64,000 nucleotides of DNA, taken from Siderastrea radians (lineage: Eukaryota > Cnidaria > Anthozoa > Scleractinia > Rhizangiidae). Position 1 is the first letter of the stretch; each line of letters starts with the position of its first letter. A program made the translations under genes and the position numbers. Below the pieces are notes generated by a model. The model saw nothing but the letters and a program-made list of their open reading frames with translations. It was not told where the DNA came from and did no database searches. The DNA lies in contig OZ024898.1 in assembly GCA_964017195.1 (NCBI GenBank), positions 15,755,975-15,819,974 of the forward strand. Direction: 5' to 3'. This document shows positions 9,901 to 19,874 of this stretch, one piece after another.

Positions 9901-12775
9901 AATTGAAAGAATACAGCTTTGAATTTGCCATGAAATGTCACACCAAGAAAAACACCTTGAAAGATACCTGAGATAACTGTTTTATTTACTGTGAAACATG
10001 ATCTGGACCTCCTCCCTTAAATTTCCCTCATCTTACTTCACTTGGTACATGCATGCTGCTATAATTTTGGGATGTACTGCAGCCTTTGCGTTTGGATGAT
10101 AAGTAGTTTCTACTAATCACCTTTGTTTATGTCCCACAATACAAGAGTAGCACCATGAGCAGCAAACTCAAGAGACAGCTGTCTCCCAATCCCACCACCG
10201 GCACCTAAAGCATGGATAAGCAAACCTTACATCAGTACGTTTACATGGTCCTGTGAGTAGGAGGAATGAATTGACATTGGAAGGGAAACTTGGGGCTGGG
10301 AAAGTAACAGGATGTAGAAAAGACAGAATGGGAGATGGGATGTTTAAGAGGTGGGAAATGGGGGATAAGGGTATCAAAGGATCAAAAATTTGCCAGTGCA
10401 AGCAAACAGCAAAAGGATAACTCATTTAGGGGGAGTACTTTAAACTGCATCCAATTGTTTGAGTGAGAAAGGATGTACAGTGTAGGAGTTGCACTTTTTC
10501 TGGTATTTATTTATAATTATCAACCTTGTCAAAATGCGCCGGCAGCTAGCAATTTTGCCAGCTAAAGTCAATTATTTGCTGCCTACTTCACACTGGAGTT
10601 CACTAATCCCGACTGAATAACAAGAACATCTATGGCCCTTGCAGCCTACTACTTCTGTTAAGCCCTGGCGAAACGACAAAACATTTTCATCAAACATCGT
10701 GTTTGTCACACAAAACATTAGGTGGCTATAAACAAGCAAACAATGTTTGACCAAACATCAGACAAAGTGAGCTTACATAACGCTTTTTGCATATTACCGA
10801 TGAAAAAATATGTCGATGTCACCCAACTTCCATCTCTGATTGGACACTTTTAAGTGCTCGTGCAAGCCCTGTTGGCAGAGGTGGCTAAACGATCAAACAT
10901 TTGTTCGCGAGACAAAATGTTGGGTGAAAATGCTTGATCAAGCTGAAAAAGTTGAGACAGGGACCGCGCAAAGGGGTAGGCTGAGGGTGAGGGAGCTTTA
11001 GCCCCCCCCCCCACCACTTTTTGGTAGTATTAAAAAAATAAATGAAAAAGTTGGAGAATTCTTTAGTTTCAGGGTCAGTTCAGTTCTCAGTTTTCCCCAG
11101 TTAGATCTAATTTTCATGTGGACCAAACAATAATGGAATACTCTAGTTCCGGGTGTTCAAATCGACTTGCCCTCATTTGGCTTGATTAGTTGAAACTCAC
11201 ATGCTAGGGTTCTAGGGGATGCTCGAAGAGTTTGAACCTGCTCAGATTTTAAGTCACTTGAATTGATGGAAGTTGAACTCTTGCTCTTGTTTGGCCTTTA
11301 ACTCTGCGTGAACTGTCATTAACTCGTTTTTGCTCTTTTAAAAAGAGTTTGAACTTTTGTTGACTCTCGTTCTTGTCTGGCTCGAGCATTACGGACATTG
11401 CGGTCATTACTTCTTCAAGCTTCTGCATACATGTACACCATGTGTCTAGGATAGCTGCCAAAAGATTTTCTTTGCCTCAGTTCTAACAATGAGAAATAAG
11501 GTGTGTGTTCAGCAGTTAGGACATACCAACAAACTGACTTTGGTGAAATATGTATTTCAAGATACAAAACTCAGTTTTCTCAGTTGGCCTTACTCTATAA
11601 TGATAAAATATTGTACAGGTTTGCGTGTTCAAGTCTTAAGAAAAATGTTTTGAGCCTATGACGAGGTTCATACCTTGCCGGCTTCGTCTTAAAATGGGAG
11701 TAGAGATCAAAGAACACGTCAGGGTGCATTATTTTGGGACAGCATAAACTGACATTTTTAATCACACTTGGCCGCTCTAGATGCATTGTTAGAGCAAGTT
11801 TTTGTTGAGGCTGCCCCCACCTCCCTTCACACTTGAGTGATTGAGTCACCCCCCCCCCCCCCCCTTCACTTTAAACAGGCTGGGTGGTCCCTGTGAGAGA
11901 GGCAGCTAAACAGTAAAACATGTTCTTCCAACATGATGTTGGATGAAAATGTTAGATCATTAAGCCGGGGCTTTGTCCGGCCTGCCTACTGTAATAAAAC
12001 ATTTTGACAGGGCTGAGGTACTATGACATCACTGTGAAATTCTAGATATACATCACACAAATTCATCTATCGTTTGGTCACATGACACCCAACTTCTGAT
12101 GGTGGCGATTCTCACTCAATGCAAGGTAATATTGTGTGCTAAATATGTGCATGAATGCATTCAATTGATCCAAACACAAAAGAACAACTAACCAAGTACT
12201 GTATTTGTTTGCCAAACAAATTTCTGACCATTCACGACTTTTACATACATCAGGCGCCACCTTTTTCCCTCCCTTGCGAAAGAAAATAATCAGTGCCTCC
12301 CACACAAGCACTTGTTTTACCCCTGGTTCACAGCCAGCATTTTTTACCCTAGTCGCTTTCAGAAGGCTTTCCGCAGTCCGCAGACTCCATAGTCCATCTT
12401 CTACACAGCCCATGCCGTAGACGCCGCTGGCGATCCACGAGACTTACTTACTTCAGAAAGGCCGAATGTTGCACAGTTTAGCCCATTTCTCTTCCGAGAA
12501 CACTCGATACTACAAACAGCATTCGTGCGAGGTGCAAAGACGGAAAGTGTTTCGTTCAGAAAAGTCGTCCCCTGGGGCTTAATTTACTGTACTATGCCTG
12601 CAATTCTAGTTAGTTTACCTGTGATCAATACGATCTGTCCTTCGACGCTTTTCTTCGCCGGTCGCACAATTGCATGAAATACTGCTTCAATCCAGTAGTA
12701 AAATATTTTAAAAAACACTACAAAAACTTCGAAAATCAGCCACATTATTGCAGATCTGACAAGCACACCGCGCAA
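3967..12775 (-). CDS. SDR16C/retinol-dehydrogenase-like membrane short-chain dehydrogenase, 3' end missing
   Basis: Four minus-strand exons join in phase: 12775-12619, 10204-10121, 4992-4754 and 4211-3967, all with GT..AG borders (725 nt, 241 codons plus 2 nt). Residues 11-37 form a hydrophobic N-terminal membrane anchor. The Rossmann motif TGAGGGIG (52-59) is built across the exon 1/2 junction. Asp77 at the end of beta-2 suggests NAD preference, NNAG lies at 129-132, and the catalytic set Ser182, Tyr195, Lys199 (YCASK) is complete. This matches classical SDRs of the RDH10/SDR16C5/HSD17B11 group, which oxidise retinoids or steroids at ER or lipid-droplet membranes; the substrate cannot be chosen from sequence. 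Family length is about 300-340 residues, so 60-100 C-terminal residues are missing. Either they lie beyond the window after a donor at 3966, or the gene is broken. Intron 2 carries two mobile elements. Confidence 0.85.
5062..5969. mobile_element. 908 bp non-autonomous inverted-repeat element
   Basis: The left end (TATTAGGGAAGGTACG, a T run, CTTGGGGG, GAGGGCTGGGG; 5062-5105) is mirrored by the right end (5925-5969, ending CCTTCCCTAATA). Subterminal GGGAGGGTC motifs recur on both sides. The centre has only short minus-strand frames (5310-5531, 5662-5844) with no transposase features. It lies in intron 2 of the dehydrogenase gene. The superfamily cannot be assigned; the flanking duplication may be TA. 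Confidence 0.65.
6131..8912 (-). mobile_element. CR1/L2-type LINE, 5'-truncated, with target-site duplication
   Basis: Read on the minus strand, the element starts 26 bp before the ORF2 ATG, carries ORF2, and ends in an AATAAA-containing 3' UTR and a (CTT)n tail instead of poly-A. TGCATCA occurs at both borders (6124-6130 and 8913-8919), a plausible 7 bp target-site duplication. ORF1 and the 5' UTR are absent, so the copy is truncated. The intact ORF2 implies recent insertion into dehydrogenase intron 2, in the same orientation as that gene. Confidence 0.85.
6250..8886 (-). CDS. LINE ORF2: AP-like endonuclease plus reverse transcriptase
   Basis: The frame has 878 codons and no interruption. 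Residues ~1-215 are an endonuclease/exonuclease/phosphatase domain: [20 protein letters not shown] and the C-terminal GLSDH signature are visible. Residues ~450-720 are a reverse transcriptase with [19 protein letters not shown] and the catalytic FADD box near residue 640 (FADD in place of the usual YADD). The tail ([21 protein letters not shown]) is the arrangement of CR1/L2/jockey-group LINEs. No RNase H or zinc-knuckle domain is visible. The protein would nick target DNA and prime reverse transcription from it. The start is uncertain: the frame is closed by a TGA 8 codons upstream, close to the truncation border, so the first endonuclease residues may be lost. Confidence 0.9.
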   Translation of the reverse strand: MSLAPKIDEIAHAITTMDAELALFSETWLSSAVPDEPININGYQIFRCDRVGWQHGGVCLYVKSSINCSVLADYYHPDHEVLWADLRLRRLPRGFSNIIVGVIYQYPDADDLAMKDYLISSLVSLEATYPNCAFILAGDFNRTFLPMIQSALKSFNLKPTVKFPTRGDKTLDQIFTNLDDYFSVPTRLPPFGLSDHVTIYMGSGTRGASKPKHKIIKSRDKRPRKVNSVGRFLMEVPRSNLLSSEQTCEGKLSLLTEVINYGLDTIMPVRSIKIHETDRPWVSTQLKQLITRRQKAFASGNQPLFKILRNKVNRERKRCRKVYYENKVKDLQDSKPRNWWREVKQLCGSAKTTGRDLTAILHPDLVCDESTLANKINKAFVSVMEDYSPLTDSVRVDMDDDQPISVTEYSVARKLREISCARAGGPDDLPNWVLREFADILAAPIAEILNTSFSECKVPRAWKIADVPPLPKAPTVNDINKDLRPISLTSTLSKVAEGFVIDKELKPVLLSAIDPAQFGFIPGSCTTFALMSMFHHWLRATDGTGSTLRTALLDFRKAFDLVDHHILVAKLLSLGVKPTVVNWVIDFLRSRQQRVKLNGVLSDWLDVPAGVPQGTRLGPWLFLAMINYLRLPEGFHLWKFADDTTVSEVVPASKLSSLQQAADYIHDWSQENHLQLNPIKCKEIRTCFKHTPPCFSQVSIEGVEFEMVSSAKVLGVVISSDLKWSAHIDSITTKAAKRLYLLRQLKRAGIANNDLVRFYCSVIRSILEYACQVFHCNLPLYLSEEIERIQRRALRMIFPDCSYSEGLVKAGLPTLYDRRSTLCKELFKDIDAQGNHKLRHLLPSRSQQNYNLRSTRAFAAPVCKTNRFRDSFIISHCM
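8920..10120. other. Remainder of dehydrogenase intron 2
   Basis: No exon-like segment was found between the LINE and exon 2. A compound (ATT)n(ATC)n(ATT)n microsatellite occupies about 9838-9895. The small plus-strand frame 9104-9295 shows no protein character. Confidence 0.5.
9838..9895. repeat. Compound ATT/ATC microsatellite
   Basis: Runs of ATT, then ATC, then ATT triplets with single interruptions. It lies in the dehydrogenase intron. Confidence 0.9.
10205..12618. other. Dehydrogenase intron 1, with probable decayed DNA-element sequence
   Basis: Two segments (about 10655-10960 and 11880-12110) share recurring phrases such as CAAACAT, AAACATTTT, GGTGGCTAAAC/GGCAGCTAAAC and TGTTGGATGAAAATG. 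They look like related, degraded inverted-repeat elements whose ends I could not define. Poly-C tracts lie at about 11002-11011 and 11849-11863. The small ORFs here (10168-10425, 11249-11461, 11595-11849, 12078-12413) show no domain or consistent splice context. Confidence 0.35.
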
Positions 12776-12954
12776 ACAACCTCTGCGGCATTAAATACCA
12801 CGTGATCTAAGCCCCCGGGCGCGAACACGATGCATCATTGCCGGCAACATTGCGTCACGAAATTGCACGCAATGTTGCAGATGATGGACATACGGTGAAA
12901 CAGTTGCGCGCGTTGCGCGTGATGTTGCAGAAGTACCCGACATGGGCAACCGAT

Positions 12955-13197
12955 AAAAGTCGATATCGGAAAACCGTTCGATAAATCGATAACTATCGAT
13001 ATCAATCACGTAAAAATCGATACTCACAACTCTTCTGGTAATTACTGTTACCGATAAAATCGATAATTTTCGATAAAATCGATAAATCTGATTAAAAAAT
13101 CGATAATTGTCGATTTCTCACAACAAATCCGTTTATCGCTTTTTATCGATTTCCGATACAATCAACTAATTTTATCGATCGTTATCGAATGTTATCG
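12955..13197. repeat. CGATA/ATCGATAAAA-rich block
   Basis: Dense copies of CGATAAAA, TCGATA and their complements form many short palindromes. A short version recurs inverted at 19309-19335. It lies about 180 bp upstream of the dehydrogenase start codon on the minus strand, so it could also act as promoter-proximal sequence, but nothing proves that. Confidence 0.75.
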
Positions 13198-13230
13198 GGA
13201 GCCATAATCGGGGACGGAGACCGTAACTAA

Positions 13231-14024
13231 GTACCGTATTTTCTCGATTAAACGCCGGGGGGCGTCTATTTAAAACTCGGCCTCGTAGACCCGGCGTTTA
13301 TTTATTAAATGCATTTTTCAGTATTGGAAGTTGATTTAACCAAGAACCAAATTTCAGCAAAAACGTTTAAAAAATGTGGGACAATGTCATCAACTTTGTT
13401 TCATCTAAGTGAATCTGGTAAGTTATTTATATATTAAAAAAACATCACTGACAGAAACAGGGGTTGAACTCTTCTCTACGTGACGTTTCTCGGCGTGCAT
13501 GAAGCACGGAGGAAGTGTATCGGTAACTGCTCGACAGCAAACGTACTGTGAAAGAAATTTTGAACAAGGTGGTGGCGAGGTTCCATCTCCATCAGTTCTG
13601 AGAAAGGCAAAATTATGGAACGGTTCAATTGCAAGAAACTGCTGGAGAAACGCTGGAGAGACCCTTGAGATGATCCTTGCTTGATGTACAAGCCCGCAGA
13701 AAAGTTACCATGATTTAAAAGAGATTGATACGATACCTGATGCGTCGTTTGTTTCATCTGTTTTAATAGAAGTACTTTTGTAAAAGGTAGTTTGGTTTAA
13801 ATATTAGTGTATAAATTCAAATATAATGATAGAAAGAGGACTAGTATGCATTCACGACACGTAATCCTGATTTAATATACCCATCTCGAATAAACGCCGG
13901 GACCTCGAATAAACGCCGTTTATTCGCCCCCGGCGAATAAACGCCGGGGGCGTTTATTTTAGACTCGGCCCTATAGACCCGGCGTTTATTCGGGGTCCGG
14001 CGTTTAATCGAGAAAATACGGTAC
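13231..14024. mobile_element. 794 bp TIR element built of CGGCGTTTAT motifs
   Basis: The left terminus (GTACCGTATTTTCTCGATTA, then AACGCCGG) is the reverse complement of the right terminus ending at 14024. The repeats extend inward for ~70 bp through AACTCGGCC..AGACCCGGCGTTTATT on both sides. A second palindrome of AATAAACGCC units lies at 13889-13960. Both ends sit on GTAC, so the target duplication may be GTAC or TA. It splits two modules of the left arm that are adjacent on the right arm, so it inserted after the arms formed. The internal ORFs (13476-13757, 13499-13684) look non-functional. Confidence 0.75.
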
Positions 14025-14152
14025 CAATTTCAGTAGTGGCGTTGGCCCCATCGAAAAAGACAAATGTGCTATTTTTAGAAAAAATTGCGCCATCGCGCGT
14101 GACACACGCGTGCGTGTGTTGCGAGGACTCCGCGCAAAGAAAAACAAACAAA

Positions 14153-14497
14153 ATGGCGTCGGAAATTACCTTCGTTGGAGATGAAGAAATTCAATTTCTG
14201 TCATCAGTGTCTCTTCCTAATTTGAGGCAAGCCCTTGGGGAGAACTTTCTGGATAGTGACTCTGGATATGAGGATTGTACAAGTGATTCCGACGATGGCA
14301 GTGAGAATATTTTAGTAAAATCCTGTGGCGAAGATGCGTCGGACATGTCGGACGAGGATTTCCCCGTTAGACGGAAGAAAGGTTTTTCGGGCAAAAAAGT
14401 CGTCGAACTACGAAAAAAACAGTTGAAGGCGAATCAGGCAGGAAAAGGGAAAATACACCCCGAAAATATATTTCCTCTGAGGACGTACACAGATTGA
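14153..14497 (+). CDS. Small acidic hypothetical protein or first exon
   Basis: The ATG at 14153 has a good context (AAAATGGCG). An in-frame ATG 39 codons upstream lies inside the repeated arm module, so I prefer the downstream start. The 114 residues begin MASEITFVGDEEIQF, followed by a Ser/Asp-rich acidic stretch (residues ~35-70: DSDSGYEDCTSDSDDGSEN, then DMSDEDF) and a Lys-rich tail. No family was recognised. Acidic N-termini of this type occur in some DNA-transposon proteins, and the position inside the inverted-arm composite makes a mobile-element origin plausible. It may also be the first exon of a host gene divergent from the dehydrogenase. A later frame at 14736-15089 runs into the GGAACACC array and is doubtful. 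Confidence 0.4.
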   Translation: MASEITFVGDEEIQFLSSVSLPNLRQALGENFLDSDSGYEDCTSDSDDGSENILVKSCGEDASDMSDEDFPVRRKKGFSGKKVVELRKKQLKANQAGKGKIHPENIFPLRTYTD

Positions 14498-14962
14498 AGG
14501 GCAGTCGCAAAGACTGTAAAATGAATGTCCAAGCACGTTGTGAAGAAAAGTAACGCACTGATAAATCGTTGTCACTTTTTCCACTGCAAGAAAAATAGTA
14601 ACATAGATTCAAATACCGAATCAGTAAAGTAAACGTTTGCCGAGATTTCTCAGCGTATGCTTTCTGAAATAATACCCGCCTTTACCGAAATGGCCGAAAT
14701 GTTTAAGCTTATAATGAAGACAAAGAAAGCGAAATTTGTTTTCAATGAAATGTTCTCGCGGAGCGTTATCAATAGTTGACAAAATAGAGAACAGGAAAAA
14801 CACCCAGAAAAAGAAAACTACTTCCTTCGATGAGAAGGAGAAAGATGAAGTGAAACTTCATGCTGCCCTAGTAGCTCCTAGTACTGAATATTACTTACTG
14901 GGCAATTTACGAACCTGGAAGGAATACATAGCGCAGTGGACGTGGCAGGCATGTAGTAATTC

Positions 14963-15160
14963 CAGGTACACCGGAACACCGGAACACCGGAACACCGGAG
15001 CACCGGAACACCGGAACACGGAACGCCGGAACACCCCGGAACACCCGGAACAGTGTGAAAAACCCGGAACACCCCGGAACACCTTCTAGAAAACCCGAAA
15101 CCCTGCCGAAACACCTTCTGGAAAACCCGGAACACCCCGGAACACGTACAAAAATACCCA
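14963..15160. repeat. GGAACACC minisatellite, left copy
   Basis: Irregular tandem ACCGGAACACCGG units grade into longer AACCCGGAACACC..TTCTAGAAA units. All ORFs crossing it are repeat artefacts. An inverted homologous copy lies at 17711-17900. Confidence 0.85.
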
Positions 15161-15209
15161 GAATACCTCTAGAAAACCCAAAACACCCCCAAAATACCCA
15201 GTGCTCCAT

Positions 15210-15693
15210 GATATTGTTTTTAATAGTTGTTTAATGCCGTTTCAATAAACACAACAATCACATAGCAATGGAGGTAACAGTTTTTACACTCAAATAATTT
15301 AACTCAGCTTTTTAGGCGCTCTACAGCCCTCTGCCCCCCATCCCTCCCCCCTCGCAAAAAAAGAAAGAAATGGAATCGTCTAATATGACAGAAAGTGAAA
15401 AGCTGTCCGTGAATTCACAATTCCATTCAGGGCCATCGGGCATGATTTTGCATGGGTTGGTGCTAGGTTTAAAAATATCAAGTTGTTGAAGTCCACATGC
15501 ACATTTCCTACAATACATTTTGAGAGTCATTTAACCCCTCACTCACTAGCCAAAAAGCGGAAAACTCCTCCAACGGACGGAAAGCCCTATGGAAACGCTT
15601 GCTACGCAGGCTACTCACTCACCAATAAGACGGACTTTCGTGGTCCGTTGGGGGATGTGGACGGATTCTCCCCCTCCCCCTCCCCCCCCCTCG

Positions 15694-15735
<42 letters not shown>

Positions 15736-17690
15736 CCTACGGCCCTGCCGTTGAGAATTAAATGATATTAAACGTCAGATTAAGCACATTTTTTTTCGTG
15801 TTTCCAAATTCCCCATTGCAACTAAAGACCTCTACGTGCCTTCTGCTATTTGTTTTCTCATTCATGCCAACTGAAAGCAGCGACAGTCCACCTCGCCTGG
15901 CACAGCCTCACTCTAAAGCATAATAAAAGCCGAGGCCTTGTCACCGGAGGTCCTAATTTCTCCATTCAACAGTGAATGTGCTCAATGTGCCGGCAGCGAG
16001 TCTCGTTCGGTTTAACGTGCTGGTTCGTTTTTGACGGCGTTTTCTGAATTACTTAAGGTGAGCAAGTATTGCAATCAGTTTAATTTTCTTGCATAATAAG
16101 TTTATATAAGCTTATCATAAGTTGATTTAAAAATTTTGATTCATTCATTTGTTGAGTAGATGGCGCCGTGGGCCTAATTTCATTCAGCAATCAGTTTTTG
16201 CTATATTCTGCTTAGCCTAAAACAACTCACTTCCGACAAAAGAGCAAAACATTTAGGTCAAAAAAGCTTCCGGTATAATGTAACTAGTGACCTGGATAAC
16301 GTCCTGTCAAAAAACTAACGCATTGGTAGACTTTGCTGGTTCTAACAAACGCTGCATGTAAGTTGTAGGGTGCAGCCATGTTCACGCATAATTTAATAGC
16401 CATCAAAACTCCGATCAAAGTAAATGATGAGAGTTTTTGAAGCTTGCATTGTTTAAGTAAATTTTTAGCTTAAGTAGCCGCTGCGTTTTAACATGACGCG
16501 CTGTTCAATAATTTGCTTTCGTATGTATTAGATCATGAATAACGCTTTATTTTTTTTAATGAACGCGTAAAGCGACCGTACCCCCAAAATCATTCCGAAT
16601 CATTGCCCAATGCAAGACCGTTCTGCTTAAAAGAGATGCACTTCCGCATAAAAGTTTGCCAAGGGTGCAGAGGGTCACTTAAATCAACATCAGGAACGAT
16701 TTGCAGTCCTCCTTTTGATTTTTGTGTCGCCCGAAAGGAACGGTGACCATTCAGGGACCGTGAAACAGGGCTGCTCCGCACCCCCTCTCGGGAAACGGAT
16801 GTACACTACCATCTTTGGGTGGCGTGTATTCAGACAGAAGAGCCTTCGTTCATTCCGCGCGCTCTTTTAATCCCTGAAGGTCTGCCCCTCACGGAATGCC
16901 ATAAAACCTACCTCGAGCAAGAGTTTGGTTTCTATGCCAGTGAGATTTGATTTTATTTGACTGGGACATTAGACAGCTAAGCGACCCGTTTCCGCTCTGA
17001 GCCCCTTTCTTCTGGCACTGCCGATCTAGTTCGCGTTTCTTGTTTATATTGTTGAGTTTCTCATCTGTGCTCACCACGTTTGAAATGCTTTTTTCTTGAA
17101 ACGTTTCTTTACCTAAGTTTCCACACCACTTTCAGTGAAGATGTTATTCGTTGATTACTCCCCACACAATTACCTCTAGTTGGCCGTCTCTGCTTTTTTA
17201 ACATCTGAATGCAACGGCTAACAGGATGTTTTTTAAAAAATGGTGGCAAAAACGTTAACAATATTGCTCTGTTTTCACAAAGCTTTGCGTTTCTAAGATA
17301 CGGCGTTTGACATATATAAAAATTTACAAGAACATGGTTGTGTTTATGAAAGCGGCATTAAACAATTATGCCAGGCCTTTGAGCATTTTTTTTTTACATC
17401 TTATTGCAAACTTGTCTGTTTTAACTATTTATTTTAAAAAAATCATTTCTAACGACACCAAACATGGAAAACAAATTTCTAAGCTCCAATATACCCACTG
17501 AATCGCTCAAAGGACGAATTGTTCCTGTGAACTTTCAAATTCATTTTCTCAAGCTCTGATAAAAAAATGTCTTTGGTGTTATTCACGGATTATTCTGGTA
17601 CTCGATTAATATTAATAGTAATATCAGAAAAAAAAATTAGTCGATTTCCTAAGCATGGTGATAATAACGCCTTGCTGGGGGTGTGTTCCA
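15210..17690. other. Spacer between inverted arms; one possible minus exon
   Basis: The spacer contains a (CA)n tract (15695-15733) and a possible promoter/leader (a CATAATAAAAG box near 15920 and a CTTAAG|GTGAGC donor near 16060, plus strand) without a linked coding exon. On the minus strand, about 17090-16910 is open, reads through KKRELDRQCQKK and ends at a CTCGAG|GTAGGT donor, so it may be an exon. The basic run faintly recalls a bZIP basic region, but no leucine zipper is visible. Confidence 0.3.
15695..15733. repeat. (CA)n microsatellite
   Basis: About 19 uninterrupted CA dinucleotides, preceded by a C-rich tract. Confidence 0.95.
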
Positions 17691-17710
17691 GACTTTCTTG
17701 GGGTATGTAA

Positions 17711-17900
17711 AGGTTCTGGAAGGTGTTCCGGGTTTTCTGGAAGGTGTTCCCGGGTGTTCCGGGTTTTCTAGAAGGTGTTCCGGGGTGTTCCGGGTTTTCT
17801 AGAAGGTGTTCCGGGGTGTTCCGGGTTTTTCTCACTGTTCCGGGTGTTCCGTGTTCCGGTGTTCCGGTGTTCTGGTGTTCCGGTGTTCCGCTGTTCCTGG
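17711..17900. repeat. GGTGTTCC minisatellite, right copy (inverted)
   Basis: This is the reverse complement of the 14963-15160 array, with units such as GGTGTTCCGGGTTTTCTAGA. The flanking phrase GTAGTAATTCCAGG is shared by both copies, so the whole module, not only the satellite motif, was duplicated in inverted orientation. Confidence 0.85.
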
Positions 17901-17910
17901 AATTACTACA

Positions 17911-19190
17911 TATCGACGTGGCAAGGGTTTCAACGACTGAGTGAGCTTAATTTTTTTCTCCGCCAGCAACCCAGCGAGAAAAATCACTTTGTATTGAAGC
18001 TAAATTAAGAAGAAATTACAACTGAACGTCACTGAGACACAAATCTAAGTTGTTTCAGAGAGCTTGATTTCTTAGGACGAAAAGAAACTGTATAGAAATA
18101 GAAATTTAAGCATTTAGCGCTGTGTTTACAATTTCTTTCATCGTCAAGTCAATCACTTGTTCTTAAGACTTCACAAACAGTAGGTTTTATACAGAAGGCT
18201 TTGACTTCGAAATATCGAGACAAGACAAAATAAAGCACAGTAAAATGGGAAGGAAGCATTTAATAAAAAAATGTCACACTTTTTATGGCGAGTCAGTACA
18301 AAAATCATGCAGCAGTCTGAACAACAAGCATTGAACAAATTCAGTACCAGGAAAGGCAACATTTTTGGCTATACCACGCAAAATCGACACTGGTTTACCT
18401 GACTCGTTGTGGCTCTATCTGTGTTCCCTTGAGCAGCTCCAGACATTTAGACACAAGTCGGATGCCATGTAAAATACGTTGAATCGCTTTCACAGTTGTT
18501 TGAGTGTTGTTTTTACCATTCCGTCCGCGGGCTCTAAACCGAGAACAACTGCTTTTTGTGGTTTGCGTTTAAAAAGTAAGATGGTGAATTCTAATGTTCC
18601 TCACCTCCGTAGTCTTGTTTCAGTGAGCTGCATAGAAATTATCGTTCAAGTTTAATTATTTATTCTGTCTTCAATTCGATAAAACTCAAACACACGATGG
18701 CTCCGTTGTCAGCGTTGTGCGAACGGAGCGATTACAAACTCGTTCATTTGAACTCCCGCAGCCATAACGGTGAGATCGTACAGCTTCAATCCGCTTTGAA
18801 CGACGATTACAACAATTTCAAGAAACCTCAAACACGTACCACATTTCAGAGCCCATAATTAAAAGATTTTTCCCAAACCTTGTGCTTATACGTTCACTTC
18901 GGAGCAGTTTTATTGATTCATTCAGCCCCGCAAAGAAACGCTGCAACGCTTCGCAAGGTTTTGGCGCCTTTTTCGGTCAGTCATGTGATCGCGATCGACT
19001 CTTGTTCCCTTTTATCTCGGAGTTTCTCTCTCTTTTTTTCTCTTTCTTGATTTTATAGCAATTAGTGATTGCGTTTTTAATAATAAAAACAATTATGTAC
19101 TCGGGCATACTGGATATCAAATAATTATAACCATCTTGGTCATATCCAGCACACCCTCGTTGTACGCAAATTTGCGTGTATCCACGCGCG
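17911..19190. other. No recognised gene
   Basis: AT-rich spacer of the right arm. Short minus frames such as 18171-18362 have no family features. I found no counterpart of the 14153-14497 ORF here. Confidence 0.4.
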
Positions 19191-19386
19191 TTTATGACGT
19201 TGAGGGTGGCGCAATTTTCTCTAAAAATAGCACATTTGTCTTTTTTGATAGGGCCGCGTGGACCCCGCGCTTACGGTCTCCGTCCCCGATTATGGCTCCT
19301 GGCCTGATGTTATCGATTATCGATTTTATCGATTGCCCACGTCGCGTCGGGAGAAGTAGGAGCCGATTCTACTTCTGCAGCCACAG

Positions 19387-19712
19387 GCAGCCCAAGCTCA
19401 CGCCTCGAGAAAGCGACGAAGAAAGCCCAAAATGATGAAATAAGCCCCAAAAAACACACAAAGACGCAAGGGATAAGTTAGTTTTATTCATTTTACTGAA
19501 AAAATGTTGAAATTAAGTTTTATTTGACGTTCGAAATCGACGATACATATTTTATTCCCCATACAAAGTCTCAAATTGTAAACGGCCGCTTGTAACCCAA
19601 TACCGGTTTCTCTCGAAGGTCACGTCCCGACTCGAGAATCGAACCATAAACAGGAGCCCAAAATAATAATAAGTTCCTCGCTTTCTTGAGGCGTGAGCTT
19701 GAGCTGCCTATG
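19387..19712. repeat. Imperfect hairpin in the right arm
   Basis: CAGCCCAAGCTCACGCCTCG and the following GAAAGCG/GAAGAAAGCCC (about 19389-19430) return as the reverse complement at about 19656-19706 (CTTGAGGCGTGAGCTTGAG). The intervening ~220 bp holds no gene. Confidence 0.6.
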
Positions 19713-19874
19713 CTGCAACAATTGCACGCAACGTTGCGCGTAACAATTTCAAGAGTGGACACATGGTGCAACTGTCAAGTTGCACGCAATGTTGCACCGT
19801 GTGTCCGGGCGTTTAAGGACGTTCGCGCTCATTGTTTGCGCGCATCTTTCCTGCGCACGTAATGCACGTCGCAA

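Larger units (their letters stand above)
12830..19810. mobile_element. Composite element or locus with two inverted module-bearing arms
   Basis: The left arm, read inward, has TTGCACGCAATGTTGCA-type repeats (12855-12935), a CGATA-rich block (12955-13197), a 29 bp module (13198-13226), a module at 14044-14091, and a GGAACACC array (14963-15160). The right arm, read inward from 19810 on the opposite strand, has the same kinds of module in the same order: TTGC repeats (19700-19800), CGATA block (19309-19335), a 29 bp module identical to the left one (19271-19299), a homologue of 14044-14091 (19208-19255), and the array (17711-17900). The left arm is interrupted by a 0.8 kb element (13231-14024), and the right arm by an extra hairpin (19387-19712). 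This looks like a large foldback or DNA-transposon structure; no transposase was recognised. Confidence 0.5.

Noticed and set aside
12584..12775. Stand-alone 63-residue membrane protein
   Set aside because: The last residues after LITG are intron sequence. Splicing at 12619 completes the SDR glycine motif with exon 10204-10121.
14736..15209. ORFs of 63-117 codons across the GGAACACC array
   Set aside because: Overlapping frames open on both strands are products of the minisatellite. Only the first ~75 codons of 14736-15089 precede it, and they have no recognisable feature.
16590..17077. bZIP transcription factor
   Set aside because: Only a short basic run (KKRELDRQCQKK) is present. There is no heptad leucine region and no confirmed splice partner.
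17590..18008. ORFs in the right GGTGTTCC array
   Set aside because: Same minisatellite artefact in inverted orientation.
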